DNA of 37,135 bases from Duncaniella sp. (GCA_029060405.1 JAIDUB010000065.1:1-37135), one strand, 5' to 3'; positions 26,102 to 34,542 are shown, numbered from the stretch's first letter. Notes: a model not told the origin generated them from the sequence alone. Numbers and translations: made by a program.

Positions 26102-26611
26102 TTATTTTGTCTCCTTGAGTACGGAGATAGCTGCCTCGTAGTCAGGCTCATTGGTGATTTCCTCAACGAGCTGCTGATAGATGACGCGGCGGTTTTCATC
26201 GAGCACTATCACGGCGCGGGCCAGCAGTCCGGCAAGAGGACCGTCGACTATCTGCACACCGAATTTCTGAGAGAAAAGCGGCGAGCGGAATGCCGATGCG
26301 GGTACCACACCCTTGATGCCTTCGAGCGTGCAGAAACGCGACATTGCGAAAGGCAGGTCCATCGACACGCATATCACCACGGTATTGTCAAGACCGGCGG
26401 CCTCCTCGTTGAATTTGCGCACGCTGCGGGCGCATACATCGGTGTCGAGGCTGGGGAAAATATTAAGCACGACGCGCTTTCCGGCGAAATCGTCGCATTT
26501 CACTTCTTTGAGATCCACTCCTGCAAGGTGAAAGCAGGGTGCTACTTCGCCCACGACGGGCATTGAGCCATAAGTGTGGCAAGGATTGCCTTGAAAGTAA
26601 ACGGTATTCAT
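26102..26611 (-). CDS. tpx: Thiol peroxidase
   Basis: Tpx is an atypical 2-Cys peroxiredoxin that reduces hydroperoxides with thioredoxin. The 169-residue protein carries the peroxidatic Cys60 in FPSLDTDVCARSVRKFN and the resolving Cys94 in SRFCTLEGIKG, the same spacing as E. coli Tpx (61/95). The upstream gene on the same strand (starting at 27833) is a secreted thioredoxin-fold protein; its stop lies 25 bases from the tpx start. An inverted repeat at 26030-26063 (CCGCGCC/GGCGCGG) lies in the convergent gap with rlmD but has no T-run. Confidence 0.96.
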   Translation of the reverse strand: MNTVYFQGNPCHTYGSMPVVGEVAPCFHLAGVDLKEVKCDDFAGKRVVLNIFPSLDTDVCARSVRKFNEEAAGLDNTVVICVSMDLPFAMSRFCTLEGIKGVVPASAFRSPLFSQKFGVQIVDGPLAGLLARAVIVLDENRRVIYQQLVEEITNEPDYEAAISVLKETK

Positions 26612-26636
26612 ATTGTATTGTTCGATTGTTTTTAAT

Positions 26637-27833
26637 TTACTTTATTAATGCCATATTCTGTAAAACAACGTCGGCAAGGTCTTTGTTGAATCCCAGCACA
26701 ACTTTTTTCACCACACCCTCGCGGTCAGCCATCACCACTACAGGATATGCCGCCACGCCGCAGTCACGAGCCAGCGCCGCCGCTCCCGTCACGGCTGTCT
26801 CTCCATAGGGGAGCGATTCGCCTGTAAGTTCCTCGATGGCGCTCCGGCTGTTGGTGGGGAAAGCCCATATGACCTGAGCCTGATATGGCAAGGATTCCAC
26901 GGCCGAGCGTATCTGTGCTATGAGATCGGCATTGAATCCTTTGGACGGGTCAATGAAGGCTATTATTGAAGGAGAGGCAAGCCCCTCGCCACGCTGATGG
27001 GTAAACCGATCGCCGGAGAGTGTGGGGAGGGAAAATGTGGGCAGCGTGGTGCCGGGAAGATTCTCGATGCGGAAATTGCTCTGCCGATACTTCTCGAATA
27101 CTTCGGGATAGCGCTCTATGAGAGCCTCCTCGGTCATGACGGTAAAAGGCGCGGTGCGGGGTGAATCATAGTTATAGTCCACGAGTATGCTTTGCTCGGT
27201 GATGGAGCCGGGATTACTCTCGGTATCTATGCGCAGGGGTAGCGAAGTGGCAGGGTCGAAATAATATGTGCGCTCGCTTGCCGTCTCGCCGCCTATCACG
27301 CGACGCATCTTTATCTGAACGGCTTTTCTGCCATCGAAGGTCACATTGACCGGGTCACCATAAATATACGTGGTATCGCTGAGCGAGGTCAGAATTTCCC
27401 TGCCGAGATAGTGAGGCAGAAGGTCGACAAACTGCGCTTGCGACTGAATGCCGCCTCGGGAGCCTGAGAAGATGAACGGCACCGAGTCCCACTCGGTATG
27501 ATATTCCTGAAGTCTCTGGTCGCGGTAGCGGTAATGGTGTCCGTCGAAATAAGCCGAGAAGCCTTCCGAACGCCCCGACGGAGTGGGGAGCGACCATTCT
27601 ATAAGGTAATCGCATGGCGAGAGCGGGTCGCTGCCGCAGGTAGGCACGGAGGTGAAGCCCAGATCATAAGTTACGTCAGTATCGTTCTGCGGAAGTGTGA
27701 CACTGAAACGGGCGTCGGCTGTTACAGCCTTACTTGCGGCGAGCGATGCGGCAATATCAGCAATCCCCTGAGCGAATCCGCCCAAGGGATTAATTGCCGT
27801 AAACACCATTAACAATCCAATTTTCCTTATCAT
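26637..27833 (-). CDS. Secreted protein with LolA-like and thioredoxin-fold regions, no CxxC
   Basis: This 398-residue exported protein starts at 27833 with the signal peptide MIRKIGLLMVFTAINPLGGFA. An in-frame ATG ten codons upstream is disfavoured because the signal peptide begins at the later one. Residues up to about 230 resemble outer-membrane lipoprotein-sorting/DUF2092-like beta sheets (FDGRKAVQIKMRRV, YYFDPATSLPLRID). The C-terminal ~130 residues look like a TlpA/AhpC-type thioredoxin fold (LPTFSLPTLSGDRF, SIIAFIDP, AAYPVVVMADREG with the cis-Pro). The position of CxxC reads DPSKGF, so no redox pair is present. It may have lost enzymatic activity and act structurally. Name uncertain. 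Confidence 0.7.
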   Translation of the reverse strand: MIRKIGLLMVFTAINPLGGFAQGIADIAASLAASKAVTADARFSVTLPQNDTDVTYDLGFTSVPTCGSDPLSPCDYLIEWSLPTPSGRSEGFSAYFDGHHYRYRDQRLQEYHTEWDSVPFIFSGSRGGIQSQAQFVDLLPHYLGREILTSLSDTTYIYGDPVNVTFDGRKAVQIKMRRVIGGETASERTYYFDPATSLPLRIDTESNPGSITEQSILVDYNYDSPRTAPFTVMTEEALIERYPEVFEKYRQSNFRIENLPGTTLPTFSLPTLSGDRFTHQRGEGLASPSIIAFIDPSKGFNADLIAQIRSAVESLPYQAQVIWAFPTNSRSAIEELTGESLPYGETAVTGAAALARDCGVAAYPVVVMADREGVVKKVVLGFNKDLADVVLQNMALIK

Positions 27834-27862
27834 AAATATTAGTTGAACTTGATTATAAAACA

Positions 27863-27893
27863 CCCGCCGGTGAAGAAAGGTTCACGCGGCGGG
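27863..27893. terminator. Strong stem-loop, terminator of the yitT-like gene
   Basis: CCCGCCG-GTGAA pairs with TTCAC-G-CGGCGGG (12 bp with one bulge). It is followed by TGTTTTAT on minus and by CATATTTTTTTT on plus. It lies just after the stop of the minus-strand YitT gene. Confidence 0.85.
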
Positions 27894-27915
27894 CATATTT
27901 TTTTTGACACTTGGT

Positions 27916-28857
27916 TTACGGTAATATCACTTCGGCTCCGTCTTCCTCTTCAAGCTCGCGCGACAGATTCTCGTCCATCTTCAGCTTTATCTGGTCAAAT
28001 CCCTGGCCGTATACACCGTTTACATTGGCCTGAGTGATGAAGGCATTCGGGTCGATAGCCTTGATGATGCGGAATATGGTGACCGACTCGATCTTTCGGC
28101 ATACTACAAAAAGCACCTTTACCTCACGCTTTGTAAACCAGCCCATACCTGACATAACCGTGCACCCGCGGCGCGCGTGATTGTTGATAGCCGTAGCTAT
28201 GCGGCGCCAGCGATTGGAGATGATGGTGAACTGCACGGCCTGACGGTTGGTGTTGATGATCATGTCGATCACATAAGTGGTGAGGAAGAGAAAGAAGAAA
28301 CCGTATACCACAGTCTGAACCTTATGGAAAATCAGATATGACGACGAAATTATCACGAAATCCACGTAGAGCATCGTGCGGCCTATGGTTACATTGGTAT
28401 GCTTCGACACAATGGCAGCCACGATATCAGTGCCACCGGTGCTACCGTTGTGGGTGAAGATGAACCCCATGCCAATGCCGCAGAATATCGAGCCAATAGC
28501 GATGTTGAGCAGCGCCTGATCAGGCATAAACGGCTCGGTGAACATAGGCGGCAGAAACGTCATGAACACCGTGACACATATCACGCCGAATATCGTGCGG
28601 TAGACGAAATGCGACCCCACGAGCTTCCAAGCTATGATCAGCAGCACACCGTTGATGATAAACTGTGCCGCACCGATCGACCACGAAATACCCGTGAGGA
28701 AGTAGACGATCGAACCGATACCGGTCACACCGCCTATTACCACATTTTCGGGGAGCACGAATGCCGAGAAGCCGAAACAGAACATGAAAGAACCAAGGAT
28801 AATCATCAGATAATCCTTTGTATTGAGCCATAGGGCGGTCTTGGTAATGTTTATCAT
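27916..28857 (-). CDS. YitT family membrane protein (DUF161/DUF2179)
   Basis: This 313-residue protein has about five or six N-terminal transmembrane helices (ILGSFMFCFGFSAFVLPENVVIGGVTGIGSI through FFFLFLTTYVIDMI). They carry the conserved GxTGG-like turns (HNGSTGGTDIVAAIV) of YitT/DUF161. A cytosolic DUF2179 domain follows (HARRGCTVMSGMGWFTKREVKVLFVV...ANVNGVYGQGFD). The family's molecular function is not established. It is transcribed alone, divergently from yceD, with a canonical promoter 20-50 bases upstream of its ATG. Confidence 0.92.
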   Translation of the reverse strand: MINITKTALWLNTKDYLMIILGSFMFCFGFSAFVLPENVVIGGVTGIGSIVYFLTGISWSIGAAQFIINGVLLIIAWKLVGSHFVYRTIFGVICVTVFMTFLPPMFTEPFMPDQALLNIAIGSIFCGIGMGFIFTHNGSTGGTDIVAAIVSKHTNVTIGRTMLYVDFVIISSSYLIFHKVQTVVYGFFFLFLTTYVIDMIINTNRQAVQFTIISNRWRRIATAINNHARRGCTVMSGMGWFTKREVKVLFVVCRKIESVTIFRIIKAIDPNAFITQANVNGVYGQGFDQIKLKMDENLSRELEEEDGAEVILP

Positions 28858-28876
28858 CGTTTTAACAAATTTTATT

Positions 28877-28907
28877 CAAAATTACAATTCCCGCTCCAAT
28901 ACTGCAA
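28877..28907 (-). promoter_or_regulatory. Promoter of the YitT gene
   Basis: On minus, TTG (28907-28905), 20 nt, TAATTTTG (28884-28877), leaving a leader of about a dozen bases. Confidence 0.75.
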
Positions 28908-28975
28908 ATTTTTCGCGATTAATCGGTGGAAAGCATAAAAAAATCCCCGCTTGTTTTGTTAAAGAATCTTATTTG

Positions 28976-29006
28976 TTGCTTTTTCCAAAGAAAAGTTGTA
29001 ACTTTG
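28976..29006 (+). promoter_or_regulatory. yceD-rpmF operon promoter
   Basis: TTG (28976-28978), 20 nt, TAACTTTG (28999-29006). It places the transcript start near 29013 and so supports the GTG start at 29033 over an upstream ATG at 28823. Confidence 0.8.
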
Positions 29007-29032
29007 CGACGTTTTTTCAACCAATTATATCC

Positions 29033-29620
29033 GTGGGAAAGTTTACAGAATTCCGATTGCCGCTGAAGACGCTGCCCGAGGGGACTCATGAATTTGAGTA
29101 TCACCTTGACAAGCAGTTCTTTGTCAACATGGAGAGCGCTGATATACGCGACGCTGATCTGACAGTGAAGCTTACCGTCGTGTATAAGCATGATATGTAT
29201 GACCTCAGTTTTCTCATCGAGGGCACGATCACGCTGCAGTGTGCCCGTTGCCTCGACGATCTCGAGATTCCGGTGGAGGAAACGTATCATCTCACGGTGA
29301 AATACGGCGAGGATTACAACGACGAGACCGATGAGCTTCTCATCATACCTCAGAGCGATAATTATCTCAATGTAGCGTATATGATATACGATACGGTTTC
29401 GCTCGCGGTGCCTATCAAGCCGGTGCACCCGCTGGGTAAGTGCAACCGAGCCATGAGCGCGCTCCTGCGCAAGCACCGTGCCCGCAAGGAGGGCGACGAG
29501 GATGCCGAGCTCGAGGAGCAGCTCATCGAGGAGATGGACTCGATGGATACAGTTGCCGACGATGACGCTCCTGTGGATCCGCGCTGGAACGACCTGAAAA
29601 AACTCACCGACAATAATTGA
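29033..29620 (+). CDS. yceD: DUF177 (YceD) family protein
   Basis: This 195-residue protein of the DUF177/YceD family is almost always encoded beside rpmF and is linked to 23S rRNA or large-subunit biogenesis in other organisms. The start is GTG at 29033 (GKFTEFRLPLKTLPEGTHEF). The frame continues upstream to an ATG at 28823, but that stretch crosses the yceD promoter. The family Cys pair is present in LQCARCLDDLEIPVEE, with a third Cys in LGKCNRAMS. It has an acidic C-terminal tail (EGDEDAELEEQLIEEMD). It is followed 45 bases later by rpmF. Confidence 0.9.
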   Translation: MGKFTEFRLPLKTLPEGTHEFEYHLDKQFFVNMESADIRDADLTVKLTVVYKHDMYDLSFLIEGTITLQCARCLDDLEIPVEETYHLTVKYGEDYNDETDELLIIPQSDNYLNVAYMIYDTVSLAVPIKPVHPLGKCNRAMSALLRKHRARKEGDEDAELEEQLIEEMDSMDTVADDDAPVDPRWNDLKKLTDNN

Positions 29621-29665
29621 ATCACAATCAAGTATAAGAAACAATCATAAAATCATAAAAGTAAA

Positions 29666-29851
29666 ATGGCACATCCTAAACGAAAACAATCCAAGACTCG
29701 CACAGCAAAGCGCCGTACTCACGACAAGGCCATTGCGCCCACGCTCGCAGTTTGCCCCAACTGCGGTTCATGGCACATCTATCACACCGTATGTGGTGAA
29801 TGTGGTTTCTACCGTGGACGTATCGTAATCGAAAAGGCTGCCGCTGTCTGA
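29666..29851 (+). CDS. rpmF: 50S ribosomal protein L32
   Basis: This 61-residue L32 has the Lys/Arg-rich N-terminus MAHPKRKQSKTRTAKRRTHDK and a zinc ribbon CPNC...CGEC (residues 29-32 and 47-50). The Cys-containing, zinc-binding form is intact. It sits in the conserved yceD-rpmF-fabH-era order. A short stem-loop (ACCCTGC/GCAGGGT, 29894-29911) follows 42 bases after the stop and may attenuate read-through to fabH. Confidence 0.98.
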   Translation: MAHPKRKQSKTRTAKRRTHDKAIAPTLAVCPNCGSWHIYHTVCGECGFYRGRIVIEKAAAV

Positions 29852-29893
29852 TTCCGTAATCACAGCCGCCCGGTTTTGACTGCGAGGAAAGAT

Positions 29894-29911
29894 ACCCTGC
29901 CGCTGCAGGGT
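29894..29911 (+). terminator. Weak stem-loop after rpmF
   Basis: ACCCTGC-CGCT-GCAGGGT, 7-bp stem then CTTTCAATATTT. A partial terminator or processing site in the 177-base gap before fabH. Confidence 0.45.
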
Positions 29912-30028
29912 CTTTCAATATTTACTCATGACTGTCTTCCGCAATCAGGTAGCCGCAGGCACATGATTGGGGAAGATTGTCCATGCTGATACGTCTAACA
30001 ACCCCTCTCAACCACATCATATAATATT

Positions 30029-31012
30029 ATGCTTAATGCAAGAATTTCGGGTCTGGCTTCGTATGCCCCCGACGATATTCTCGACAACGAGATGCTCTCG
30101 AAGATGGTGGACACCAACGACGAGTGGATCACTACACGTGTAGGTATAAAGCAGCGCCGCATTCTTAAGAAACCCGGCGAGGGCTCTTCTTATCTTGGCA
30201 TGAAGGCCGTGGAGCGACTTCTGGAGTCGACCGGCACAAAGCCCGAGGAGGTGGATCTGCTCATCTGCGCCACTTCCAATCCTGACTACCGTTTCCCCTC
30301 TACCGGTTCGGTGATCGCTCACCGCTGCGGGCTGACCAATGCTTATGCCTATGACATTCAGGCTGCATGTGCCGGCTTCCTCGTGGCTCTTGAAGACGGT
30401 GCGAATTACGTGCGCGCCGGACGCAAGAAGAAGGTAGTGGTAGTTGCCGCCGAGAAGATGTCGTCGATGGTCAACTATGCCGACCGTGCCACTTGTCCGC
30501 TGTTTGGCGACGGTGCCGGTGCGATGCTCGTTGAGCCCACCGAGGATAATACAGGTATAATCGACGCCGTGTTCCATGTTGACGGCAATGGTCTCGAGCA
30601 CCTCATCATGCCTGCTGGCGGTTCTGTGCTCCCTGCTTCGCACGAGACTATCGACGCTGCCCAGCACTATGTGATTCAGGACGGCCGCAACGTGTACAAG
30701 AACGCCGTTACCGATATGCTCGAATCGTCGCTCGAAGTGGCTCAGCGCAACAATCTTACCATGGATGATGTAGACTGGTTCATACCTCATCAGGCTAATC
30801 TGCGCATCATCGAGGCAGTGGCTTCGCGTGCAGGAATCGATAATTCAAAGGTACTTGTCAATATCGAGCACTACGGTAATACGTCGGCTGCTTCGATACC
30901 TCTGTGTCTCGACGAATACCGCGACAAGCTCAAGAAGGGCGACAAGGTTATACTCACCGCATTCGGCGCCGGCTTCACATGGGGCGCCATGTATATCATC
31001 TGGGATCTCTGA
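30029..31012 (+). CDS. fabH: Beta-ketoacyl-ACP synthase III
   Basis: FabH condenses an acyl-CoA primer with malonyl-ACP to start fatty acid synthesis. The 327-residue protein has Cys114 in DIQAACAGFLVAL, His254 in PHQANLRI and Asn284 in HYGNTSAAS: the complete Cys-His-Asn triad. DEWITTRVGIKQRR is typical of the N-terminal region. The usual neighbour plsX of other phyla is absent, as is common in Bacteroidales (general knowledge). A stem-loop (GAATAGCA/TGCTATTC, 31043-31068) separates it from era. Confidence 0.96.
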   Translation: MLNARISGLASYAPDDILDNEMLSKMVDTNDEWITTRVGIKQRRILKKPGEGSSYLGMKAVERLLESTGTKPEEVDLLICATSNPDYRFPSTGSVIAHRCGLTNAYAYDIQAACAGFLVALEDGANYVRAGRKKKVVVVAAEKMSSMVNYADRATCPLFGDGAGAMLVEPTEDNTGIIDAVFHVDGNGLEHLIMPAGGSVLPASHETIDAAQHYVIQDGRNVYKNAVTDMLESSLEVAQRNNLTMDDVDWFIPHQANLRIIEAVASRAGIDNSKVLVNIEHYGNTSAASIPLCLDEYRDKLKKGDKVILTAFGAGFTWGAMYIIWDL

Positions 31013-31042
31013 TTCTCAGTTTGTTAAAACTTTTTTTTACGG

Positions 31043-31068
31043 GAATAGCATCTTTTTGGGTGCTATTC
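31043..31068 (+). terminator. Stem-loop between fabH and era
   Basis: GAATAGCA and TGCTATTC form an 8-bp stem followed by TTGTTGTAAT, a short interrupted T-run. It probably reduces but does not abolish read-through to era. Confidence 0.5.
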
Positions 31069-31122
31069 TTGTTGTAATATAAAAGATATTTAACAACCAA
31101 GATATAAAACTGTACAACGATT

Positions 31123-32007
31123 ATGGAACATAAAGCAGGTTTTGTCAACATAGTAGGCAATCCCAACGTGGGAAAATCCACCCTCATGAATGACCTTGTG
31201 GGTGAGCGCATCAGTATTATCACTTCCAAGGCTCAGACTACACGTCACCGCATAATGGGTATTGTAAATACCCCTGAATATCAGATAGTATTTTCCGATA
31301 CTCCGGGAGTGCTCGCGCCTAAGTACAAACTTCAGGAGAGTATGCTTCAGTTCAGCGAGGGGGCTCTCAAGGATGCCGACGTGCTGCTATATGTGACCGA
31401 CGTTGTTGAAGATCCTTCGAAAAATGCCGATTTCCTTGCCAAGGTTGCGCAGGAGACCATTCCGGTATTGCTCGTAATCAACAAAATAGATCTTGTGAAG
31501 GAGCAGAGCGAACTGGAGGCTATAGTAGAAAAATGGAAGGCACTGCTTCCCAATGCCGAGGTTTTCCCCACATCGGCCAAGGAGCATTTCAATGTGGATA
31601 ATCTCATGAACCGCATTGTGGAGCTGCTTCCCGTCTCGGCGCCATATTTCGGCAAGGACGCACTGACCGACAAGCCTGCCCGCTTCTTCGTCACCGAGAT
31701 CATCCGTGAGAAGATTCTGCTCCTCTATGATAAGGAGATTCCTTACTCGGTGGAGGTGATTGTGGAGAAATTTGAAGAAAAGGAAAATTCAATCCACATC
31801 ATGGCCGTGATCTACTGCGAGCGTGACAGTCAGAAAGGTATCATCATAGGCCACAAGGGTGACAAGATCAAGCGCGTAGGCATCGAGGCCCGCAAGGATA
31901 TCGAGAAATTCTTCGGCAAGAGCGTATTCCTCGAGATGTTTGTGAAAGTTGAACCCAACTGGCGCAACCGCGAAAACAAGCTTAAATCATTCGGATATAT
32001 CGAGTAA
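31123..32007 (+). CDS. era: GTPase Era
   Basis: Era is a Ras-like GTPase with a KH domain that binds the 3' end of 16S rRNA during 30S assembly. The 294-residue protein has GNPNVGKST (G1), DTPGVLAPK (G3), NKIDLV (G4), and the KH motif IIGHKGDKIKRVGIEARKDIE. It ends FVKVEPNWRNRENKLKSFGYIE, full length. In other Bacteroidales der (engA) often follows era; here a truncated MITE begins 14 bases after the stop and converging accessory genes follow. The MITE hairpin plus T-run is probably the era terminator. Confidence 0.97.
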   Translation: MEHKAGFVNIVGNPNVGKSTLMNDLVGERISIITSKAQTTRHRIMGIVNTPEYQIVFSDTPGVLAPKYKLQESMLQFSEGALKDADVLLYVTDVVEDPSKNADFLAKVAQETIPVLLVINKIDLVKEQSELEAIVEKWKALLPNAEVFPTSAKEHFNVDNLMNRIVELLPVSAPYFGKDALTDKPARFFVTEIIREKILLLYDKEIPYSVEVIVEKFEEKENSIHIMAVIYCERDSQKGIIIGHKGDKIKRVGIEARKDIEKFFGKSVFLEMFVKVEPNWRNRENKLKSFGYIE

Positions 32008-32020
32008 AAATCACAAATGA

Positions 32021-32156
32021 TATTCAATCGGCGGCCTTGCGGACGCCTATGCTAAAGTATCAGATAACCGGCGACGCCTTCGCTAAGCTACGGCGGCGCC
32101 GGTTACGAATAACTCAATGCCCTGCGGGCATTCTTTTTTTATTTTGACACAGCCTC
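32021..32156 (+). mobile_element. MITE-like element, copy 3 (right-end fragment, 136 bp)
   Basis: This matches the right-hand ~45% of the elements at 4417 and 20561 and ends in the same inverted repeat TTTTGACACAGCCTC. The left half, including the left end, is missing, so it is a dead remnant. Its final stem reads AATGCCC-TGC-GGGCATT where the others read AGCGCCC/GGGCGCT: two base pairs changed on both sides. It is followed by CTTTTTTTATTTT, an intrinsic-terminator arrangement on the plus strand for era. Confidence 0.85.
32114..32140 (+). terminator. era terminator supplied by the MITE fragment
   Basis: AATGCCC-TGC-GGGCATT (7-bp stem) followed by CTTTTTTT, about 110 bases after the era stop and inside the MITE remnant. 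Confidence 0.72.
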
Positions 32157-32231
32157 ACTCTTTGGGAAAAATAATTTATTTAATCTATGAGGGTGTGAGT
32201 TCATCGTTCCACGATGTTTTCACTTCAAGAC

Positions 32232-33140
32232 TCAATTCTTATTATATCCGAATTCGCGAGTTAGTAATTTCCTTTTCCAGTTGTTTTCGTGGTCAATTGC
32301 TTCGGTATCTGTAATATTTGAAGGCAGTGTTTCAAGTATTGACCATTGGAAATTTTTGGCATGATGTTGAGGATCCAGATTGATAAGTTCTTCTAACATC
32401 ACATTGCCACCATGACCGGTCTGAGCGTATTCAGACCAACGGCCGAAAATGCGCTGACTCCCATATGTTGATCCAATATATTTTTTGCCATTGCTTTTGT
32501 CTGAAATCAGATATATGCAATTTACAGCTTTCAGCTTGCTCTCCCATTCAGGGTCATTCAATACTTGCTGCAACTGTTTATGATTTAGAATAACATCATA
32601 GTAGTTCTTAAAAATGGGAGTACCGTCAGCTTTTGACATTCCTTCGTCGATGCGGATTACCTCTTTTTTCTGAGTGAAATATTGATGCCAGCTAACGGTG
32701 CTCTTGCCCCAGTCAATAATTACCTTTTCTTCGAGCGGGCCGAATTCAGGCATGTAGGTGAGTTCAAGTACTTCTTCCTCATTTCTGATTGAGCTTGGTT
32801 GTCGGCCGGTTATTTTATAGATTCCGAGGAATCGGGCGGTTGTACCTTTTTCACCGAGGAATACAACCATATATTTTATGCCGTCGAAACGCCCTTTAGT
32901 CTGTTCTGACTGATATTTGTGAAAAAGATCACGGTGGTATTGATATAATTCATAAAGGCTTGAAATACCGGCAGGAACAGGCTTTCCTTCAATAAGAATT
33001 TTTTGAGCACCGTCTTTGTCATTCTTTTTCCCTACTCTTTGATCCGCATGACGCACCATCTTAATGGCAGTTTTGGGAGTTTTGTCAAAATCTTCATTTC
33101 GACCTTCCAGCAATCGCTGGATAGTAATGATATTTTCCAT
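32232..33140 (-). CDS. GIY-YIG nuclease family protein with a novel N-terminal region
   Basis: This 302-residue protein carries a C-terminal GIY-YIG nuclease domain: NCIYLISDKSNGKKYIGS holds the two motifs (CIY 208-210, YIG 221-223). Arg234 in FGRWSEY is the likely catalytic Arg, and Glu285 in HENNWKRKL is the likely metal-binding Glu. The N-terminal ~200 residues have no family I recognise; MVVFLGEKGTTARFLGIYKI suggests a beta-rich module of EVE/PUA-like type (weak). It is downstream of the macro-domain gene by 14 bases and probably co-transcribed. Base composition is AT-rich. Role inferred: defence, repair or selfish-element nuclease. Intact, no frameshift. Confidence 0.8.
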   Translation of the reverse strand: MENIITIQRLLEGRNEDFDKTPKTAIKMVRHADQRVGKKNDKDGAQKILIEGKPVPAGISSLYELYQYHRDLFHKYQSEQTKGRFDGIKYMVVFLGEKGTTARFLGIYKITGRQPSSIRNEEEVLELTYMPEFGPLEEKVIIDWGKSTVSWHQYFTQKKEVIRIDEGMSKADGTPIFKNYYDVILNHKQLQQVLNDPEWESKLKAVNCIYLISDKSNGKKYIGSTYGSQRIFGRWSEYAQTGHGGNVMLEELINLDPQHHAKNFQWSILETLPSNITDTEAIDHENNWKRKLLTREFGYNKN

Positions 33141-33154
33141 AATGTTTTATATAT

Positions 33155-34336
33155 TTATTTTGAGTTAAATTCAATGCCAAGAGTTTTATTTGCGTGGTAT
33201 TTCCAGAGTTCTTGGTCGAAATTGGGAGTGTATTCGGCCAATACTTCTTTATCTTCCTCAGCTAATCCTGAAGTATTATAAATATCCTGAAATTTCATGC
33301 ATCTGTTGAAAATGGTGATGGGATATTCGTTCGGGTCAAGTTGATAGAAAACCGTGCCACAGCGCTGAATCTTTGCGCACATATCGGGGGTGACGCAATG
33401 GTTGTCAAGTACACAGGCATATTTCGCATCCCACCTGTCGGTATTTTCGCCTAAAGTGCCTAAAGCAAGAAGCATGGAATTTTTCTTGTCAAAATTTTCG
33501 GGAACAGACCCGTCATATCCTTTAAGCCATACCCGAATCACATCGCCGGTGTAGAGTGTTTTTCCATTACAATCGCGCAACGGCGTCTCAACACCTGCGA
33601 AAATGACGCGATGGAAATAGCGTCTTGATCCTCTTTCCCTACACTCGTCTTGAAAGAATTCCTCAACCATGCACTGATTATGGTATTCTTTGAATTCATC
33701 ACCCGAGCACCAGACGTATAATTCGCCATCATCGCACATGTAGAAATCGCCGAAATTTGAATATCCGAATCTTCCTTGATCTATTACGTATCTGATCCTT
33801 ATTTCAGGTAAAGGAACTTTTACGCCGCTTCCAATGGTGTATTTATATTCGCTGCATAGTCTTATAAGGTCATTTTCGGTGAGTGTCATCGGAACGGGCA
33901 CGACTTTTTTCGGCGGCTCGATTCCTGTGATGAAAGCATCGATGAATTCATCTTCGTGTAGGATGAGCAGCCATTCCTTTGAGAAATTCACATTCGGCAA
34001 TTTCAGAGCTTCCTTAAAAAGCGGAGCCATCTCTTCGTCGGTAAAACCGGCAATGCCGCACCCGATACGTGTTACAAGAAAGCGATTGTCGGGATGGGTG
34101 CGGGCATATTCTATGAAATCGTCAACAAAATGCTTGATATCGTTAATTCCACCGTGCATTGTGGGGATTGCATAACATTGCCCCGAAGGTCCGACCCCGA
34201 CACCCCATTGAGCTCCGAATTTTTGATGAGCCAACCGCGCGGCTCCTCCGTTGTGGTGTCCTTGTAAATTGCTGCCGAACACGAAAATCTCGCATCGGGA
34301 AAGCTTTGTGATTTTGTGGTCAAAGTAGCGTTTCAT
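33155..34336 (-). CDS. Macro-domain-like protein with C-terminal YopX-like region
   Basis: This 393-residue protein has an N-terminal ~135-residue module, CEIFVFGSNLQGHHNGGAARLAHQKFGA...AIPTMHGGI...RIGCGIAGFTDEEMAPLF. It follows the phage-borne macro-domain-like (A1S_2505-type) pattern and so may bind ADP-ribose or nucleotide ligands. A second region (about 240-350) contains TPLRDCNGKTLYTGDVIRVW, like the opening of YopX phage proteins (NGKEIYEGDIV pattern). I know of no standard gene with this fusion. It is upstream partner of the GIY-YIG gene (14 bases). Function unknown; phage-derived or defence-related is inferred. Confidence 0.7.
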   Translation of the reverse strand: MKRYFDHKITKLSRCEIFVFGSNLQGHHNGGAARLAHQKFGAQWGVGVGPSGQCYAIPTMHGGINDIKHFVDDFIEYARTHPDNRFLVTRIGCGIAGFTDEEMAPLFKEALKLPNVNFSKEWLLILHEDEFIDAFITGIEPPKKVVPVPMTLTENDLIRLCSEYKYTIGSGVKVPLPEIRIRYVIDQGRFGYSNFGDFYMCDDGELYVWCSGDEFKEYHNQCMVEEFFQDECRERGSRRYFHRVIFAGVETPLRDCNGKTLYTGDVIRVWLKGYDGSVPENFDKKNSMLLALGTLGENTDRWDAKYACVLDNHCVTPDMCAKIQRCGTVFYQLDPNEYPITIFNRCMKFQDIYNTSGLAEEDKEVLAEYTPNFDQELWKYHANKTLGIEFNSK

Positions 34337-34374
34337 GTTTCTTGCGCTAAAATTAATAATTTTTGTCTCGACAT

Positions 34375-34382
34375 CAAAAATA
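34375..34382 (-). promoter_or_regulatory. Candidate -7 box for macro/GIY-YIG operon
   Basis: TATTTTTG on minus fits TAnnTTTG, about 38 bases before the ATG; no TTG at proper spacing. Confidence 0.42.
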
Positions 34383-34542
34383 CACCAAGGGTGTCTCAGA
34401 TTTGGTGACAGGTGGCGAAAAATTTGGGTAAAAGGATTTTTTAGAGGTTGAATAACATTAATTGTTATGAATTTATCATGTGCATTTAATTAACAACATG
34501 TTTTTGCAATAACTTTTCTAACTTGAGTTATATATAAAAAAG

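Noticed and set aside
28823-29032. N-terminal extension of the YceD gene from ATG 28823
   Set aside because: It crosses a canonical promoter (28976-29006) and has no homology to the family.
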